A DNA stretch of 33,767 nt from a virus, in the IMG/VR virus record IMGVR_UViG_3300037193_001942, positions 1 through 33,767 of that record; one strand, 5' to 3'. The translations under genes were made by a program, and so were the position numbers. A model generated the notes under the pieces. The model did no database searches. It saw nothing but the letters and a program-made list of their open reading frames with translations, and was not told the DNA's origin. How positions within the stretch are numbered: the first letter of the stretch is position 1; every line of letters begins with the position of its first letter. Shown one piece after another: positions 1 to 6,169 of the stretch.

Positions 1-57
1 GCCGAGCGGGCCGAGGTGGAGCGGCGGCGGGTGGCGTGGCGGACCTGGGCGCGCTAG
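1..57 (+). CDS. 3' end of a truncated gene entering from the left edge
   Basis: Frame 1 is open from the first base and ends at TAG 55-57, giving a 19-residue Arg-rich tail ending WARTWAR-like (…VAWRTWAR). The stop shares bases with the stop of the convergent excisionase-like gene, the tight convergent packing expected of two real genes. Too little is present to name a product, and the frame could be open by chance. Confidence 0.3.
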   Translation, partial: AERAEVERRRVAWRTWAR

Positions 58-266
58 TGCTGCCCCTCGTCGGCCTCGTTCAGGTCGGGGCGATGCTCAG
101 TGATCCACGCTTCGACGTCGGCGGTGAGCCACATCCGCCCGGCCGCCGGCTCGTCGAAGGTGTCCGGCCAGGTCGGGAGCGCCAGGTAGTACTTCAGCCG
201 GGTCTCGCCGATGCCGAAGCGCCGCATGATCTCGGCGGCTCCCATGAGGCGGCCCGTGCGTGGCAT
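54..266 (-). CDS. Excisionase-like MerR/AlpA-type DNA-binding protein
   Basis: A 70-residue protein. Residues 8-33 (MGAAEIMRRFGIGETRLKYY) form the winged-helix first helix-turn-helix of the MerR/AlpA/Xis fold, followed by the aspartate-proline linker and GRMWLTADVEAW, the typical C-terminal strand-helix of small excisionase/AlpA proteins that read a DNA-binding site before an integrase. Family knowledge: such proteins direct integrase toward excision or control integrase expression. Context supports this, since a tyrosine integrase lies 0.6 kb away on the same strand. There is no clear Shine-Dalgarno before ATG 266; ATG at residue 8 is an alternative start. It could also be a general MerR-like regulator rather than a true Xis. 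Confidence 0.7.
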   Translation of the reverse strand: MPRTGRLMGAAEIMRRFGIGETRLKYYLALPTWPDTFDEPAAGRMWLTADVEAWITEHRPDLNEADEGQH

Positions 267-532
267 AAGCCCCGACGCTATGGAGTTCGGTACGGACGCT
301 TCCGGTAGTGCCGTTTACGTCACTGGTCGCGCGACATGATGCCGGATTGATTGGAACGAATCAAGGGGCGAGGTGGCATCCAAACCGGACGGTTGATGAG
401 CGTCGTTCGATTGCTTGCTGTCCGACAACGATCGCCGTTATGGCTGTCCGTTACGGTGGTGTTACTGCGCGTCCACCTGGGGTTCTCTGGGTCGGGCCGG
501 GAAGTCCGGACTGACCACGGGGAGGTCCACCC
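267..532. promoter_or_regulatory. Divergent intergenic region with small repeats
   Basis: This 266-bp gap separates the divergent excisionase-like gene and the 533 gene. It is lower in GC than its surroundings. It holds a perfect inverted repeat TTGATT-N6-AATCAA (347-364) and two near-identical copies of CCGTTAYGG (435-443 and 448-456, 13 bp apart, about one helical turn). These fit promoter/operator or integrase/excisionase arm-site functions, but no confident -10/-35 pair or attachment core was identified. Confidence 0.3.
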
Positions 533-814
533 ATGTCCGAATCCGAAGAAGTCATCGTGTTTGTGCCGCACATCGACGACGGCTGGCTGTTGCAGTGCAA
601 CGAGCACTGCGACCACTGCGGCTACACCTACTCGATCATCGTCGCCGACGAGGCCGCCGTTGCCCGCGCCCTGCTCGCCGGCGCCGCCCGGAAGGTGGTC
701 GTTGCCCGCGCCGAGCACTTCCAGCCGGATTGGTGGCCGACGATCGAGGTCGTCGCCTCAGCCCGCACGCCGCCCGGCCGTCGCCGCGAACACCGCCCGA
801 ACATCGTCCCGTAA
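533..814 (+). CDS. Hypothetical small protein
   Basis: A 93-residue acidic protein starting at ATG 533 with a good ribosome site (GGGGAGG, about 7 nt upstream). Residues 5-45 contain CNEHCDHCGYTYS, three cysteines plus a histidine that may bind zinc, in a beta-rich context. The tail is Pro/Arg-rich and ends just before a strong terminator. No family is recognised. Its place between excisionase and integrase makes a role in lysogeny possible, but nothing in the sequence shows it. Confidence 0.6.
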   Translation: MSESEEVIVFVPHIDDGWLLQCNEHCDHCGYTYSIIVADEAAVARALLAGAARKVVVARAEHFQPDWWPTIEVVASARTPPGRRREHRPNIVP

Positions 815-822
815 AACACGAC

Positions 823-860
823 AGCGCCGCCGCCCCCCAGGGAAGTGGGGCGGCGGCGCT
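823..860. terminator. Bidirectional terminator between convergent genes
   Basis: Perfect 14-bp stem: AGCGCCGCCGCCCC (823-836) pairs with GGGGCGGCGGCGCT (847-860) around a 10-nt loop. The outer AACAC/GTGTT bases can extend it. It lies exactly between the stop of the 533 gene and the stop of the integrase, so it can terminate both converging transcripts. T-tracts are short, as is usual in actinomycete terminators. Confidence 0.8.
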
Positions 861-869
861 TCGCTGTGT

Positions 870-1688
870 TCAGGCCACGTCAGGCAGGCCCGCCACCGCC
901 GCCGCCATCTCGTCCTCGGCGACGTCGATATAGACCTGCGTCGTGGTCAGCGAGGTGTGGCCGAGCAGCTCTTGGACGGCGCGCGGGTCCTTGGTCGCCT
1001 TGTAGGTGTGCGTGCCGAACCAGCGCCGGAGCGCGTGCATCGAGATGCCCGGGTAGCCGAGCGGTCCGCGCAGGTGGTGGTTGCCGCGGTGGGCGACCTG
1101 CTTCGCGGTCAGCCGGGTTCGGCCGTCTCGCTCGACGGCGATCGGCCCGGGCGGCAGCGCCTGGACGACTTCCCAGACGCGCGGGTGGCACGGGATGAGC
1201 CGCTCCTTGCGACCCTTGCCCTCCTTGATCCATATCTGCTTCTCGCTGACGTGGGCGCGGTCGAGCCCGGCGATCTCGATGCACCGCAGGCCGCCGTACG
1301 CGGCGATCGTGAACCAGGTCCGGTACGGCTCGCTGGCTCCGCGCAGGATGTCGGTCAGGAAATCGTTGCGGATCACCCGGCGGCGGCGCTGCGGCACCTT
1401 GACCTTCGGCAGGTCGGCGGCGGCGTTGTAATCCAGGTGCGGGCCGTCGAGCGCCGACGCCCACGCGCAGAACCCGGCGACGATGGCGGTGTTCAGGCTG
1501 CGGGTGGCCGGCGCGCTGCGGCACGGGGCGGTGATGTACTCGCGCAGTTCGTCCGTGTGGGCCCTGAGGAGCCCGTACGGCAGGTCGCGGTCCATGCGGC
1601 GGAGCAGGCCGATGTAGTCCTCGATGGTGCGCGGGGAGCGGTCGAGGCTGATCAGGTGCTGCTCGTACTCGGCGATGAAGTCGATCAC
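870..1688 (-). CDS. int: Tyrosine recombinase / phage integrase
   Basis: A 272-residue site-specific recombinase that integrates and excises the phage genome. An N-terminal SAM-like core-binding domain spans residues 1-95 (RSPRTIEDYIGLLRRM). The C-terminal catalytic domain spans about 105-262 with all active-site residues visible: R135 (GGLRCIE), K158/K161 (EGKGRKERLIP), H218-x-x-R221 (MHALRRWF), H244 (LLGHTSLTTT) and nucleophile Y253 (QVYIDV). I choose GTG 1688 because GGAGG lies 7 nt upstream and the start overlaps the stop of the preceding gene (GTGA), giving translational coupling. At 272 residues it lacks the arm-binding domain of lambda-type integrases and resembles XerC/D-sized enzymes. 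An upstream in-frame extension to 2057 is open but belongs to the neighbour's sequence. Confidence 0.92.
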   Translation of the reverse strand: MIDFIAEYEQHLISLDRSPRTIEDYIGLLRRMDRDLPYGLLRAHTDELREYITAPCRSAPATRSLNTAIVAGFCAWASALDGPHLDYNAAADLPKVKVPQRRRRVIRNDFLTDILRGASEPYRTWFTIAAYGGLRCIEIAGLDRAHVSEKQIWIKEGKGRKERLIPCHPRVWEVVQALPPGPIAVERDGRTRLTAKQVAHRGNHHLRGPLGYPGISMHALRRWFGTHTYKATKDPRAVQELLGHTSLTTTQVYIDVAEDEMAAAVAGLPDVA

Positions 1689-1915
1689 CGGGTCGCCTCC
1701 GCCAGCTCGGCGCGCACGATCTCGACGGCGGCGAGGATGTTCCGGATTCGCTCGACGTCCTGGACCTCTTCGCCCGGGTACCTGTTGCTGGCGATGACCT
1801 TGATGAACTCCATGCCGCACAGGCGGATGTCCGTCCAATGCGGGGCGCTGGCGCGAAGCCTCGTGGCGAACCAGTCCACCGTTCCGAACGCGTGTTCGGT
1901 GGCTACAGTCTGCAC
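1685..1915 (-). CDS. Small unknown protein coupled to integrase
   Basis: A 76-residue protein beginning at GTG 1915, chosen because GGGAGG lies 8 nt upstream; a longer frame reaches ATG 2002 but has no ribosome site. The sequence is amphipathic and helical, with FATRLRASAPHW near the start and a charged C-terminal helix (VERIRNILAAVEIVRAELAE). Its stop overlaps the integrase GTG by 4 nt, so the two are co-translated. No family is recognised. Possibilities include a recombination directionality factor, an integrase partner or a regulator; these are inferences from position only. Confidence 0.65.
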   Translation of the reverse strand: MQTVATEHAFGTVDWFATRLRASAPHWTDIRLCGMEFIKVIASNRYPGEEVQDVERIRNILAAVEIVRAELAEATR

Positions 1916-2072
1916 TTGGGTTGCCTCCCTGGTAGGCGGCCAAGTGGTCCCCGGCCGGTGTTCGCGCACCGCGATTCCGGGGGCCCGCTTGGGGTTGGGC
2001 ATCGATCATTTCGCTGTGAGTAGATCTCACGTATCCGCAGGGTGACCATGAATGCATCGGCCACGATCCGCG

Positions 2073-2507
2073 CTAGGTGGGCCGTCCGGCTGACCGCACG
2101 GTGGTGGGCCGCCGCCGGCTCGCCGGAACGGCCGACACGGGCCGGACGGAATCCTTGCGTGCCTGGCTGAACGGGCGGGGCGCGACGTGCGAACGGCTGG
2201 CGAGGTCGGCTGTGCGGCCGATCTGACCAGAACCTAATTTAGGGTCTCCCCCGGCCCTGACCTGCTTCGGCATCAGGTCAGTGACCTCGACATCGAGCGC
2301 GTCCGCGATCAGCTCCAGGTCGTCCATGTCGAACGCGGTCTCGCCGGTCATGCGCCGGCTCATGGTGCTCTGCTTGATCCCCGTGCGGCGTGCGAGCTCC
2401 GCAGCACTGATGCGCTTGCGGGCGAGGAGTACGCGGATCTCCTCTGCCACATGCTCGCGGAGACGCCCTCGCGGCGGCGTCCTCTCGTCACTCATGGGAG
2501 ACATCAT
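2073..2507 (-). CDS. Phage repressor, XRE/Cro-C1 helix-turn-helix
   Basis: Up to 144 residues. Residues 15-75 form a five-helix XRE domain (ELARRTGIKQSTMSRRMTGE, then DMDDLELIADALDV). The rest is a basic Ser/Pro/Arg tail with no LexA/S24 protease domain, so RecA-stimulated self-cleavage is not expected. It is divergent from the Cro-like gene at 2618, and its operators fill the gap between them. Its recognition helix (QSTMSRRMTGE) almost matches that of the Cro-like protein (QSVLSRRMTGE), implying a shared operator. Start is uncertain among ATG 2507, 2504 and 2495; none has a clear ribosome site. Role: maintains lysogeny by silencing the early operon (inference from family and layout). Confidence 0.85.
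   Translation of the reverse strand: MMSPMSDERTPPRGRLREHVAEEIRVLLARKRISAAELARRTGIKQSTMSRRMTGETAFDMDDLELIADALDVEVTDLMPKQVRAGGDPKLGSGQIGRTADLASRSHVAPRPFSQARKDSVRPVSAVPASRRRPTTVRSAGRPT
2233..2243. repeat. AT-rich palindrome inside the repressor 3' half
   Basis: CCTAA-T-TTAGG, an 11-bp palindrome in an unusually AT-rich patch (2229-2247) of otherwise very GC-rich DNA. It lies just beyond the codons of the repressor's HTH domain. It could be a strand-exchange core for the nearby integrase or a regulatory site; neither is proved. Confidence 0.35.
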
Positions 2508-2508
2508 G

Positions 2509-2645
2509 ACCCGCTGGGCGGGTCAGAGGCAAGCCTGAGGTATGCCAACCCGACAGGTCTGAAGTTTACCCGCTGAGCGGGTTGACTACCCGCCCGCTGG
2601 GCGCGTAGAACAGTCACATGCAAGAAATCAACCCGGTGAGCGGGA
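2509..2645. promoter_or_regulatory. Operator array of the repressor/Cro switch
   Basis: Four copies of a 15-bp palindromic element, consensus ACCCGCTGAGCGGGT: 2509-2523 (ACCCGCTGGGCGGGT, one base off), 2568-2582 (perfect dyad with a single central G), 2592-2606 (three mismatches) and 2631-2645 (two mismatches, inside the first codons of the Cro-like gene). The second touches the -35 hexamer and the third lies in the spacer to the -10 of the rightward promoter, so binding would block early transcription. The first abuts the repressor start, allowing autoregulation. Confidence 0.8.
2582..2618 (+). promoter_or_regulatory. Rightward early promoter with predicted leaderless start
   Basis: TTGACT (2582-2587) and TAGAAC (2606-2611) are separated by 18 bp and resemble a housekeeping-sigma promoter. 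The expected start site, about 7 nt after the -10, falls on the A of ATG 2618. No Shine-Dalgarno precedes that ATG, so the transcript is probably leaderless, a common arrangement in actinobacteria. Two operator copies overlap the promoter. Confidence 0.6.
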
Positions 2646-2866
2646 CGCGAGAGGCGGTGATCGCCGCCGTCCGCGAAGCCATGGCAGAGCGCAAGGTCTC
2701 CGGCCGGGCGCTGGCCGCCCAGCTCCGCATGCCGCAGTCCGTCCTCTCCCGCCGCATGACCGGCGAGATCCCTTTCACGGTCGACGAACTCGCCGCGATC
2801 GCGACGGCCCTGAACTGGGAGCTGACCCTCCTGGTCACGCCCGCCGAGGCGGCGGGTGCCGCATGA
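2618..2866 (+). CDS. Cro-like XRE helix-turn-helix protein, first gene of early operon
   Basis: An 82-residue single-domain XRE protein (REAMAERKVSGRALAAQLRM, then QSVLSRRMTGE, then VDELAAIATALNWEL). It is the first gene of the long rightward operon, divergent from the repressor, with which it shares the recognition helix. Small single-domain proteins in this position are Cro-type: they bind the same operators and lower repressor and early transcription (family knowledge). The start at ATG 2618 coincides with the predicted transcription start. Its stop overlaps the next ATG (ATGA). Confidence 0.82.
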   Translation: MQEINPVSGTREAVIAAVREAMAERKVSGRALAAQLRMPQSVLSRRMTGEIPFTVDELAAIATALNWELTLLVTPAEAAGAA

Positions 2867-3501
2867 CCGCCGCCCGCGACCCCCGCGACCTCGACCAGGT
2901 GTTCGGCGACGTGCGCCGCGACGACGATGGCGAGGGACTGCGTATCAGCGCAGGCAGGAACGAAGCCGAGCTTCGACGCAACCTCGCGTCCGCCGCCCAC
3001 GCGTACGGCTGGTTCGTCGAAGAGGAGGTCGTCGTTCCCGGGTGGGGGCGGATCGACATCGTCCTCCGCGACGGCGTGAGTGCCCCGCTCCTGATCGAGC
3101 TGAAGCTGGACCTGATCAAGCCCGCCCAAGTTAGGCGCGCCTTCCAGCAGACCGACGGATACGGCCGCTGGTGGACGCAGGAGCGCGGCGAGGCAGCCGA
3201 CACCCTCCTTGTCGGCCTGCGGGTTGATTGGGAGCTGATGGCCAGCGTGCACCGCGCATACCCGAGCGTCGGATGGGGCACTGCGGGAAGCCTGCTGCGC
3301 CGCCTTCAAACCCGCGGCGACGATCGCGCCCGGATTCTGCGCCGTCGTCGTAGCGCTGATCGCCTGCGCACCCTCCGGGCGCTCGCCAAGGCGTACGAGG
3401 CCGCCATCCAGCAGCTACCGCCAGACCCGGCCGGTGACGTGTTCGGCGCGCTCGAAGTCTTCGATCAGTTCCAGCCGGCCGACGAGGACGGTGCCGCGTG
3501 A
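2863..3501 (+). CDS. PD-(D/E)XK nuclease-like protein
   Basis: 212 residues. Residues 33-82 show a PD-(D/E)XK core order: E36 (NEAELRRNLA), D65 (WGRIDIVLRD), then E79-x-K81 (LLIELKLDLI), followed by a helix with QQTDGYGRWW. This is the metal-binding arrangement of restriction-like nucleases and Holliday-junction resolvase relatives. The C-terminal 100 residues are a basic helical region (RILRRRRSADRLRTLRALAK) suited to nucleic-acid binding. It starts at ATG 2863, overlapping the Cro-like stop. A nuclease as the second early gene could act on host DNA, host defence or recombination; which one is unknown. No close named family was recognised. Confidence 0.65.
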   Translation: MTAARDPRDLDQVFGDVRRDDDGEGLRISAGRNEAELRRNLASAAHAYGWFVEEEVVVPGWGRIDIVLRDGVSAPLLIELKLDLIKPAQVRRAFQQTDGYGRWWTQERGEAADTLLVGLRVDWELMASVHRAYPSVGWGTAGSLLRRLQTRGDDRARILRRRRSADRLRTLRALAKAYEAAIQQLPPDPAGDVFGALEVFDQFQPADEDGAA

Positions 3502-3752
3502 TCGCGCTCGCTCCCGGCCCGTCCGGCCCCGGCGGCCCGACGCATCCGAAGCCGACCGGCCCGCCGGCCCCGTCTCCGCCGCCGCGCATTGCGGTCGGCC
3601 CGTTCCCGCCGGACCCGCCTCGGCCGCTCCCGCCGAAGCCGAAGAACCAGCGCGGTTCGGGTCCCGGCCCGTCCGGCCCGGGTGGTCCGACCGGGCCGAG
3701 CTACCCGCGCCCGCTGCCGCCGTATCCGCCGTCGCAGATCACGCGGCCCTGA
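3498..3752 (+). CDS. Proline-rich small protein
   Basis: An 84-residue low-complexity protein, nearly half Pro, with two copies of GPSGPGGPT (near residues 7-15 and 57-65) and PPKP/PRPLPP stretches. GTG 3498 overlaps the preceding stop (GTGA), the same coupling used throughout this operon. No signal peptide is evident. Its composition would give an extended, disordered chain. It may instead be a fortuitous open frame in GC-rich DNA; confidence rests on the coupling and the following gene's spacing. Confidence 0.45.
   Translation: MIALAPGPSGPGGPTHPKPTGPPAPSPPPRIAVGPFPPDPPRPLPPKPKNQRGSGPGPSGPGGPTGPSYPRPLPPYPPSQITRP
3512..3679. repeat. 18-bp direct repeat within the proline-rich gene
   Basis: TCCCGGCCCGTCCGGCCC occurs at 3512-3529 and again at 3662-3679, 150 bp apart and in the same reading frame. 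It encodes the repeated PGPSGP motif. This suggests internal duplication of the gene. Confidence 0.6.
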
Positions 3753-3833
3753 ACAGATGCGCGCCACCTCCGGATGCAGCCGGGGCGGCGCGCGCACCAC
3801 CGGACACACCCTCCCTACCAGAAAGGCCGTCCG

Positions 3834-4646
3834 ATGACTCAGCCCAACGTACCTGAGAAGCACTGGGCCGACGCCCTGGCCGACGAGCTGCACCGCATCG
3901 CGGGCGACGTGCGCCGGCTCAATGGCAGCACGCACGGCATGCCGCGCTCCTTCCAGATCAACATCCAGCCCGGCGGCGTAGACGCTGCCGACGGCGAGGT
4001 CGTCGCCGCCCACGACGAGATCGCCAGGGCGCTGCTCGGCGTCCCCGGCTCGCCGAAGGCGATGGGTGACGGGAGCACCCACTACAACGCTGCGGGCCGC
4101 CGTGGGCCCATCTCGGTTGCCATCTACCGCTCGATCGATGGGGCATTCGCTCGCGGCCTGATGCAGTCCCGCGAAGCGGCGGCCGTGCTGGCCGCCAAGG
4201 AGGCCGAGCTGGAGCGGCTGCGTGCCGAGGTGGCGAAGCTGCGCGGCGCGCACTCCGAGCCGGGCGCAGTGAAGCACTTCCAGTTCATCGCCGGCGACAC
4301 CGCCTGCATGCTGGACCGCCTGCCCGAGGGCGCCACGGCGACCACGGACGCGGGGGCGGTCACCTGCTCCGGCTGCCGCAAGAGCCTGAAGCTCGACGAG
4401 CCGGCGCGCGAGGCCGCGCGTGAGCTGCTGGCCATCGCCCCGACCGGCGACGGCGGCGCGGTGTTCGCGATGTCCGGCCCCGCTCCGGTCGTGCACCACC
4501 TGGGGCCTGACTCCGACGGCGACCCCGGTGACAGCGTGGCCTGTGGTCTGCGTCTGGGGAACATCCTCAGCTACAGCGGCAGCCTCGACCGGGTCACCTG
4601 CGGGATGTGCCGGGCAGTCGCCGAGCCGGTGAGCGAGACCCGCTGA
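3834..4646 (+). CDS. Hypothetical phage protein with coiled coil and Cys-rich C-terminus
   Basis: 270 residues from ATG 3834 (AAAGG about 8 nt upstream; an in-frame extension to 3774 lacks a ribosome site). Residues 1-100 are a mixed domain, about 120-145 form a short coiled coil (AAVLAAKEAELERLRAEVAK), and the C-terminal half holds two CxxC pairs or near-pairs (VTCSGCRKSLKL; VACGLRL with VTCGMCRAV) that look like two zinc-ribbon-type repeats. It is in the early operon between the proline-rich gene and a small Cys-containing protein. No function can be assigned; nucleic-acid or protein binding through zinc ribbons is plausible. Confidence 0.75.
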   Translation: MTQPNVPEKHWADALADELHRIAGDVRRLNGSTHGMPRSFQINIQPGGVDAADGEVVAAHDEIARALLGVPGSPKAMGDGSTHYNAAGRRGPISVAIYRSIDGAFARGLMQSREAAAVLAAKEAELERLRAEVAKLRGAHSEPGAVKHFQFIAGDTACMLDRLPEGATATTDAGAVTCSGCRKSLKLDEPAREAARELLAIAPTGDGGAVFAMSGPAPVVHHLGPDSDGDPGDSVACGLRLGNILSYSGSLDRVTCGMCRAVAEPVSETR

Positions 4647-4909
4647 TGCCCGCCGCCACGCTGACCGTCCCGCGCTGCCGGTACGCCGAGCTGGCCGCCC
4701 GCGTCTCCCTCATCCGGACCGGCCGCCCGGCCGCCGCCCCGCTCGGCTGTGAGGTCCGCGCGACCTTGCGGGTGCGGATCGAGGAGCACGGCGAGGGGAT
4801 CGCCTCGTGGACGGTCGCGGAGGTGTGCGCCTGCTGCGCGCACATGGCCCGCGACCTGCCCGGCTTCCTCGGCAACCCGTGGCCGATCCCGGTGCACGCC
4901 TCTTCCTGA
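4646..4909 (+). CDS. Hypothetical small protein
   Basis: 87 residues from ATG 4646, which overlaps the previous stop by one base (TGATG). It has an Ala/Arg-rich N-terminus and a VCACCAHMARDLPGF segment with three closely spaced cysteines and a histidine that may bind metal. It is the last gene before two strong hairpins. No family is recognised. Confidence 0.6.
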   Translation: MPAATLTVPRCRYAELAARVSLIRTGRPAAAPLGCEVRATLRVRIEEHGEGIASWTVAEVCACCAHMARDLPGFLGNPWPIPVHASS

Positions 4910-4950
4910 CTCTCCCTCGGCGCGGCGGGCTTCCCTGCCGACGCGCCCCG

Positions 4951-4977
4951 GCCGAGCCCGCCGCGAACGGGCTCGGC
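4951..4977. terminator. Strong hairpin, first of a tandem pair
   Basis: Perfect 10-bp stem GCCGAGCCCG / CGGGCTCGGC with a CCGCGAA loop, in the 152-bp gap between the 4646 and 5062 genes. It has no U-tract; actinomycete terminators often lack one. It could terminate, attenuate, or protect mRNA ends. Confidence 0.55.
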
Positions 4978-4980
4978 ACC

Positions 4981-5018
4981 GGCCCGGGATGCCGGAGTCG
5001 CCACCGGCGTCCCGGGCC
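4981..5018. terminator. Strong hairpin, second of a tandem pair
   Basis: A 15-bp stem with one G-T wobble (4981-4995 pairs with 5004-5018) and an 8-nt loop, three bases after the first hairpin. The pair stands out as the only large structured gap in the first half of the early operon and probably attenuates or processes the transcript. Confidence 0.55.
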
Positions 5019-5061
5019 ACCCGAACTGACTTCAGGGCACTTCAGCAGCAAGGACATAGCG

Positions 5062-5403
5062 ATGACCCTCTTGGACTCCTTCGTCTTCGACACCGGCGAG
5101 ATCCCGCCGCGCCTGCCCGACCGCGAGACCGTCACCCGCCAGATCACCCCGCCGCCGCGCCGTCCGCGCCTGGACGACTCGCGTGAGCAGCCGCTGTACG
5201 CGCCGCAGACGATCGGCCTGGCCGACCCGGCGAGCACGGTCCGATTCGCTGCGCCGCCGCTGTACGTGCGCCCGGCCGGGCCGCCCAAGCCGGCCAAGCC
5301 GAAGGCCGACCCGCGCCGCCCGTTGTTCTACCGGGGCCGCTGCCGGTGGACGCGGTCGCGGGCCGCGCTGTTCGCTGCGACGTGGCCGGGCGGTGCGCGG
5401 TGA
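5062..5403 (+). CDS. Hypothetical proline/arginine-rich protein
   Basis: 113 residues from ATG 5062 with AAGGA 9 nt upstream. The N-terminus is TLLDSFVFDTGEIPPRLPDR; the rest is basic and Pro-rich (RPAGPPKPAKPKADPRRP) and ends in an Arg/Trp-rich tail. It is likely disordered. A longer in-frame extension runs back through the hairpins and is rejected. No family is recognised. It overlaps the next gene by 4 nt. Confidence 0.6.
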   Translation: MTLLDSFVFDTGEIPPRLPDRETVTRQITPPPRRPRLDDSREQPLYAPQTIGLADPASTVRFAAPPLYVRPAGPPKPAKPKADPRRPLFYRGRCRWTRSRAALFAATWPGGAR

Positions 5404-5612
5404 AGACCGTCGCCGTTCTTTCCCTGACGATCGCGTCCTGGCTGATCTCCGCCTGGACGCTGATGTTGACCGTCGGCATCGTCCACGCGGAGTGGATTCC
5501 GCAGCTGCCCACGATCGGCTTCAGGCTGGCGCTGCTGCTGGCCGGGATCTTCTTCATCCGCGCGGTCATCGCGGCCGTCTTCACCGAGGTCCTCAAGGCG
5601 GACCGGCGATGA
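5400..5612 (+). CDS. Small membrane protein, two transmembrane segments
   Basis: 70 residues from GTG 5400, overlapping the previous stop (GTGA). Residues 2-24 (VAVLSLTIASWLISAWTLML) and about 38-60 (FRLALLLAGIFFIRAVIAAV) are two hydrophobic helices joined by a short loop. The short ends suggest a simple helical hairpin in the host inner membrane. Early small membrane proteins of phages are often superinfection or host-modification factors, but no such family is recognised here. Confidence 0.7.
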   Translation: MKTVAVLSLTIASWLISAWTLMLTVGIVHAEWIPQLPTIGFRLALLLAGIFFIRAVIAAVFTEVLKADRR

Positions 5613-6169
5613 CCGCGCTGGCCCTGAACGCCGAGCTGGCGTACCGCGTCCTGGACCACATCGACGCGCACCCGGAGCAGCACGACCAAGGTCTCTGGTT
5701 CGCCGAGAAGTATGAGTGCGGCACCGTCGCGTGCTTCGCCGGGTGGACCGCCATGCTTGCGGGCGGCCGGCTCGCCAAGGTTAAAGATGAGTGGGACTTC
5801 GCCACCACGGTCATTGTCGGCGGCCTGCCCGAAGAGCTGATCGGCAAGCACGTCTCGTACGCGGCGGCCGTGCTGCTCGGCATCGCCGAAGATCTGGATG
5901 ACGAGGACGAGGCGCAGGCCCTCAGGATCTTCAACGGCCACAACACTCGCGAGGACCTGGGCGAGTTGGTCGCCGAGACCTTCGGCCCGCGCCCGGCCGC
6001 CGCTCCGGATCGCTGGTCGGCGATGATCCCGAACCCTCACCCCCTGGCGAACTGCGGGCCGCTCCTGATGCAGCTGCCGCCAGGCGTAATGTGCCCGACC
6101 TGCGGCACCGTGCCGCCGGTGCCCGACCCGACCGACGACGTCCCGCCGAACGCGGGGTCCGCGTCATGA
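5609..6169 (+). CDS. Conserved-looking phage protein with CGTVACFAG motif
   Basis: 186 residues from ATG 5609 (ATGA overlap). Residues 20-50 carry YECGTVACFAGW, a signature I associate with hypothetical actinophage and proteobacterial phage proteins of unknown role; acidic helices follow (LGIAEDLDDEDEAQAL) that resemble repeats of the same family. The C-terminal part ends with VMCPTCGTVPP, a possible half zinc ribbon. No catalytic motif is evident. Confidence 0.72.
   Translation: MTALALNAELAYRVLDHIDAHPEQHDQGLWFAEKYECGTVACFAGWTAMLAGGRLAKVKDEWDFATTVIVGGLPEELIGKHVSYAAAVLLGIAEDLDDEDEAQALRIFNGHNTREDLGELVAETFGPRPAAAPDRWSAMIPNPHPLANCGPLLMQLPPGVMCPTCGTVPPVPDPTDDVPPNAGSAS

Noticed and set aside
351-2045. 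564-residue open frame on the plus strand
   Set aside because: It is antisense to integrase and its partner; Arg/Ala-rich shadow caused by GC-rich codons. Catalytic motifs are on the minus strand.
2003-2057. Integrase extended to 395 residues
   Set aside because: The extension has no ribosome site and overlaps the coupled 76-residue gene in another frame; GTG 1688 has GGAGG at the right distance.
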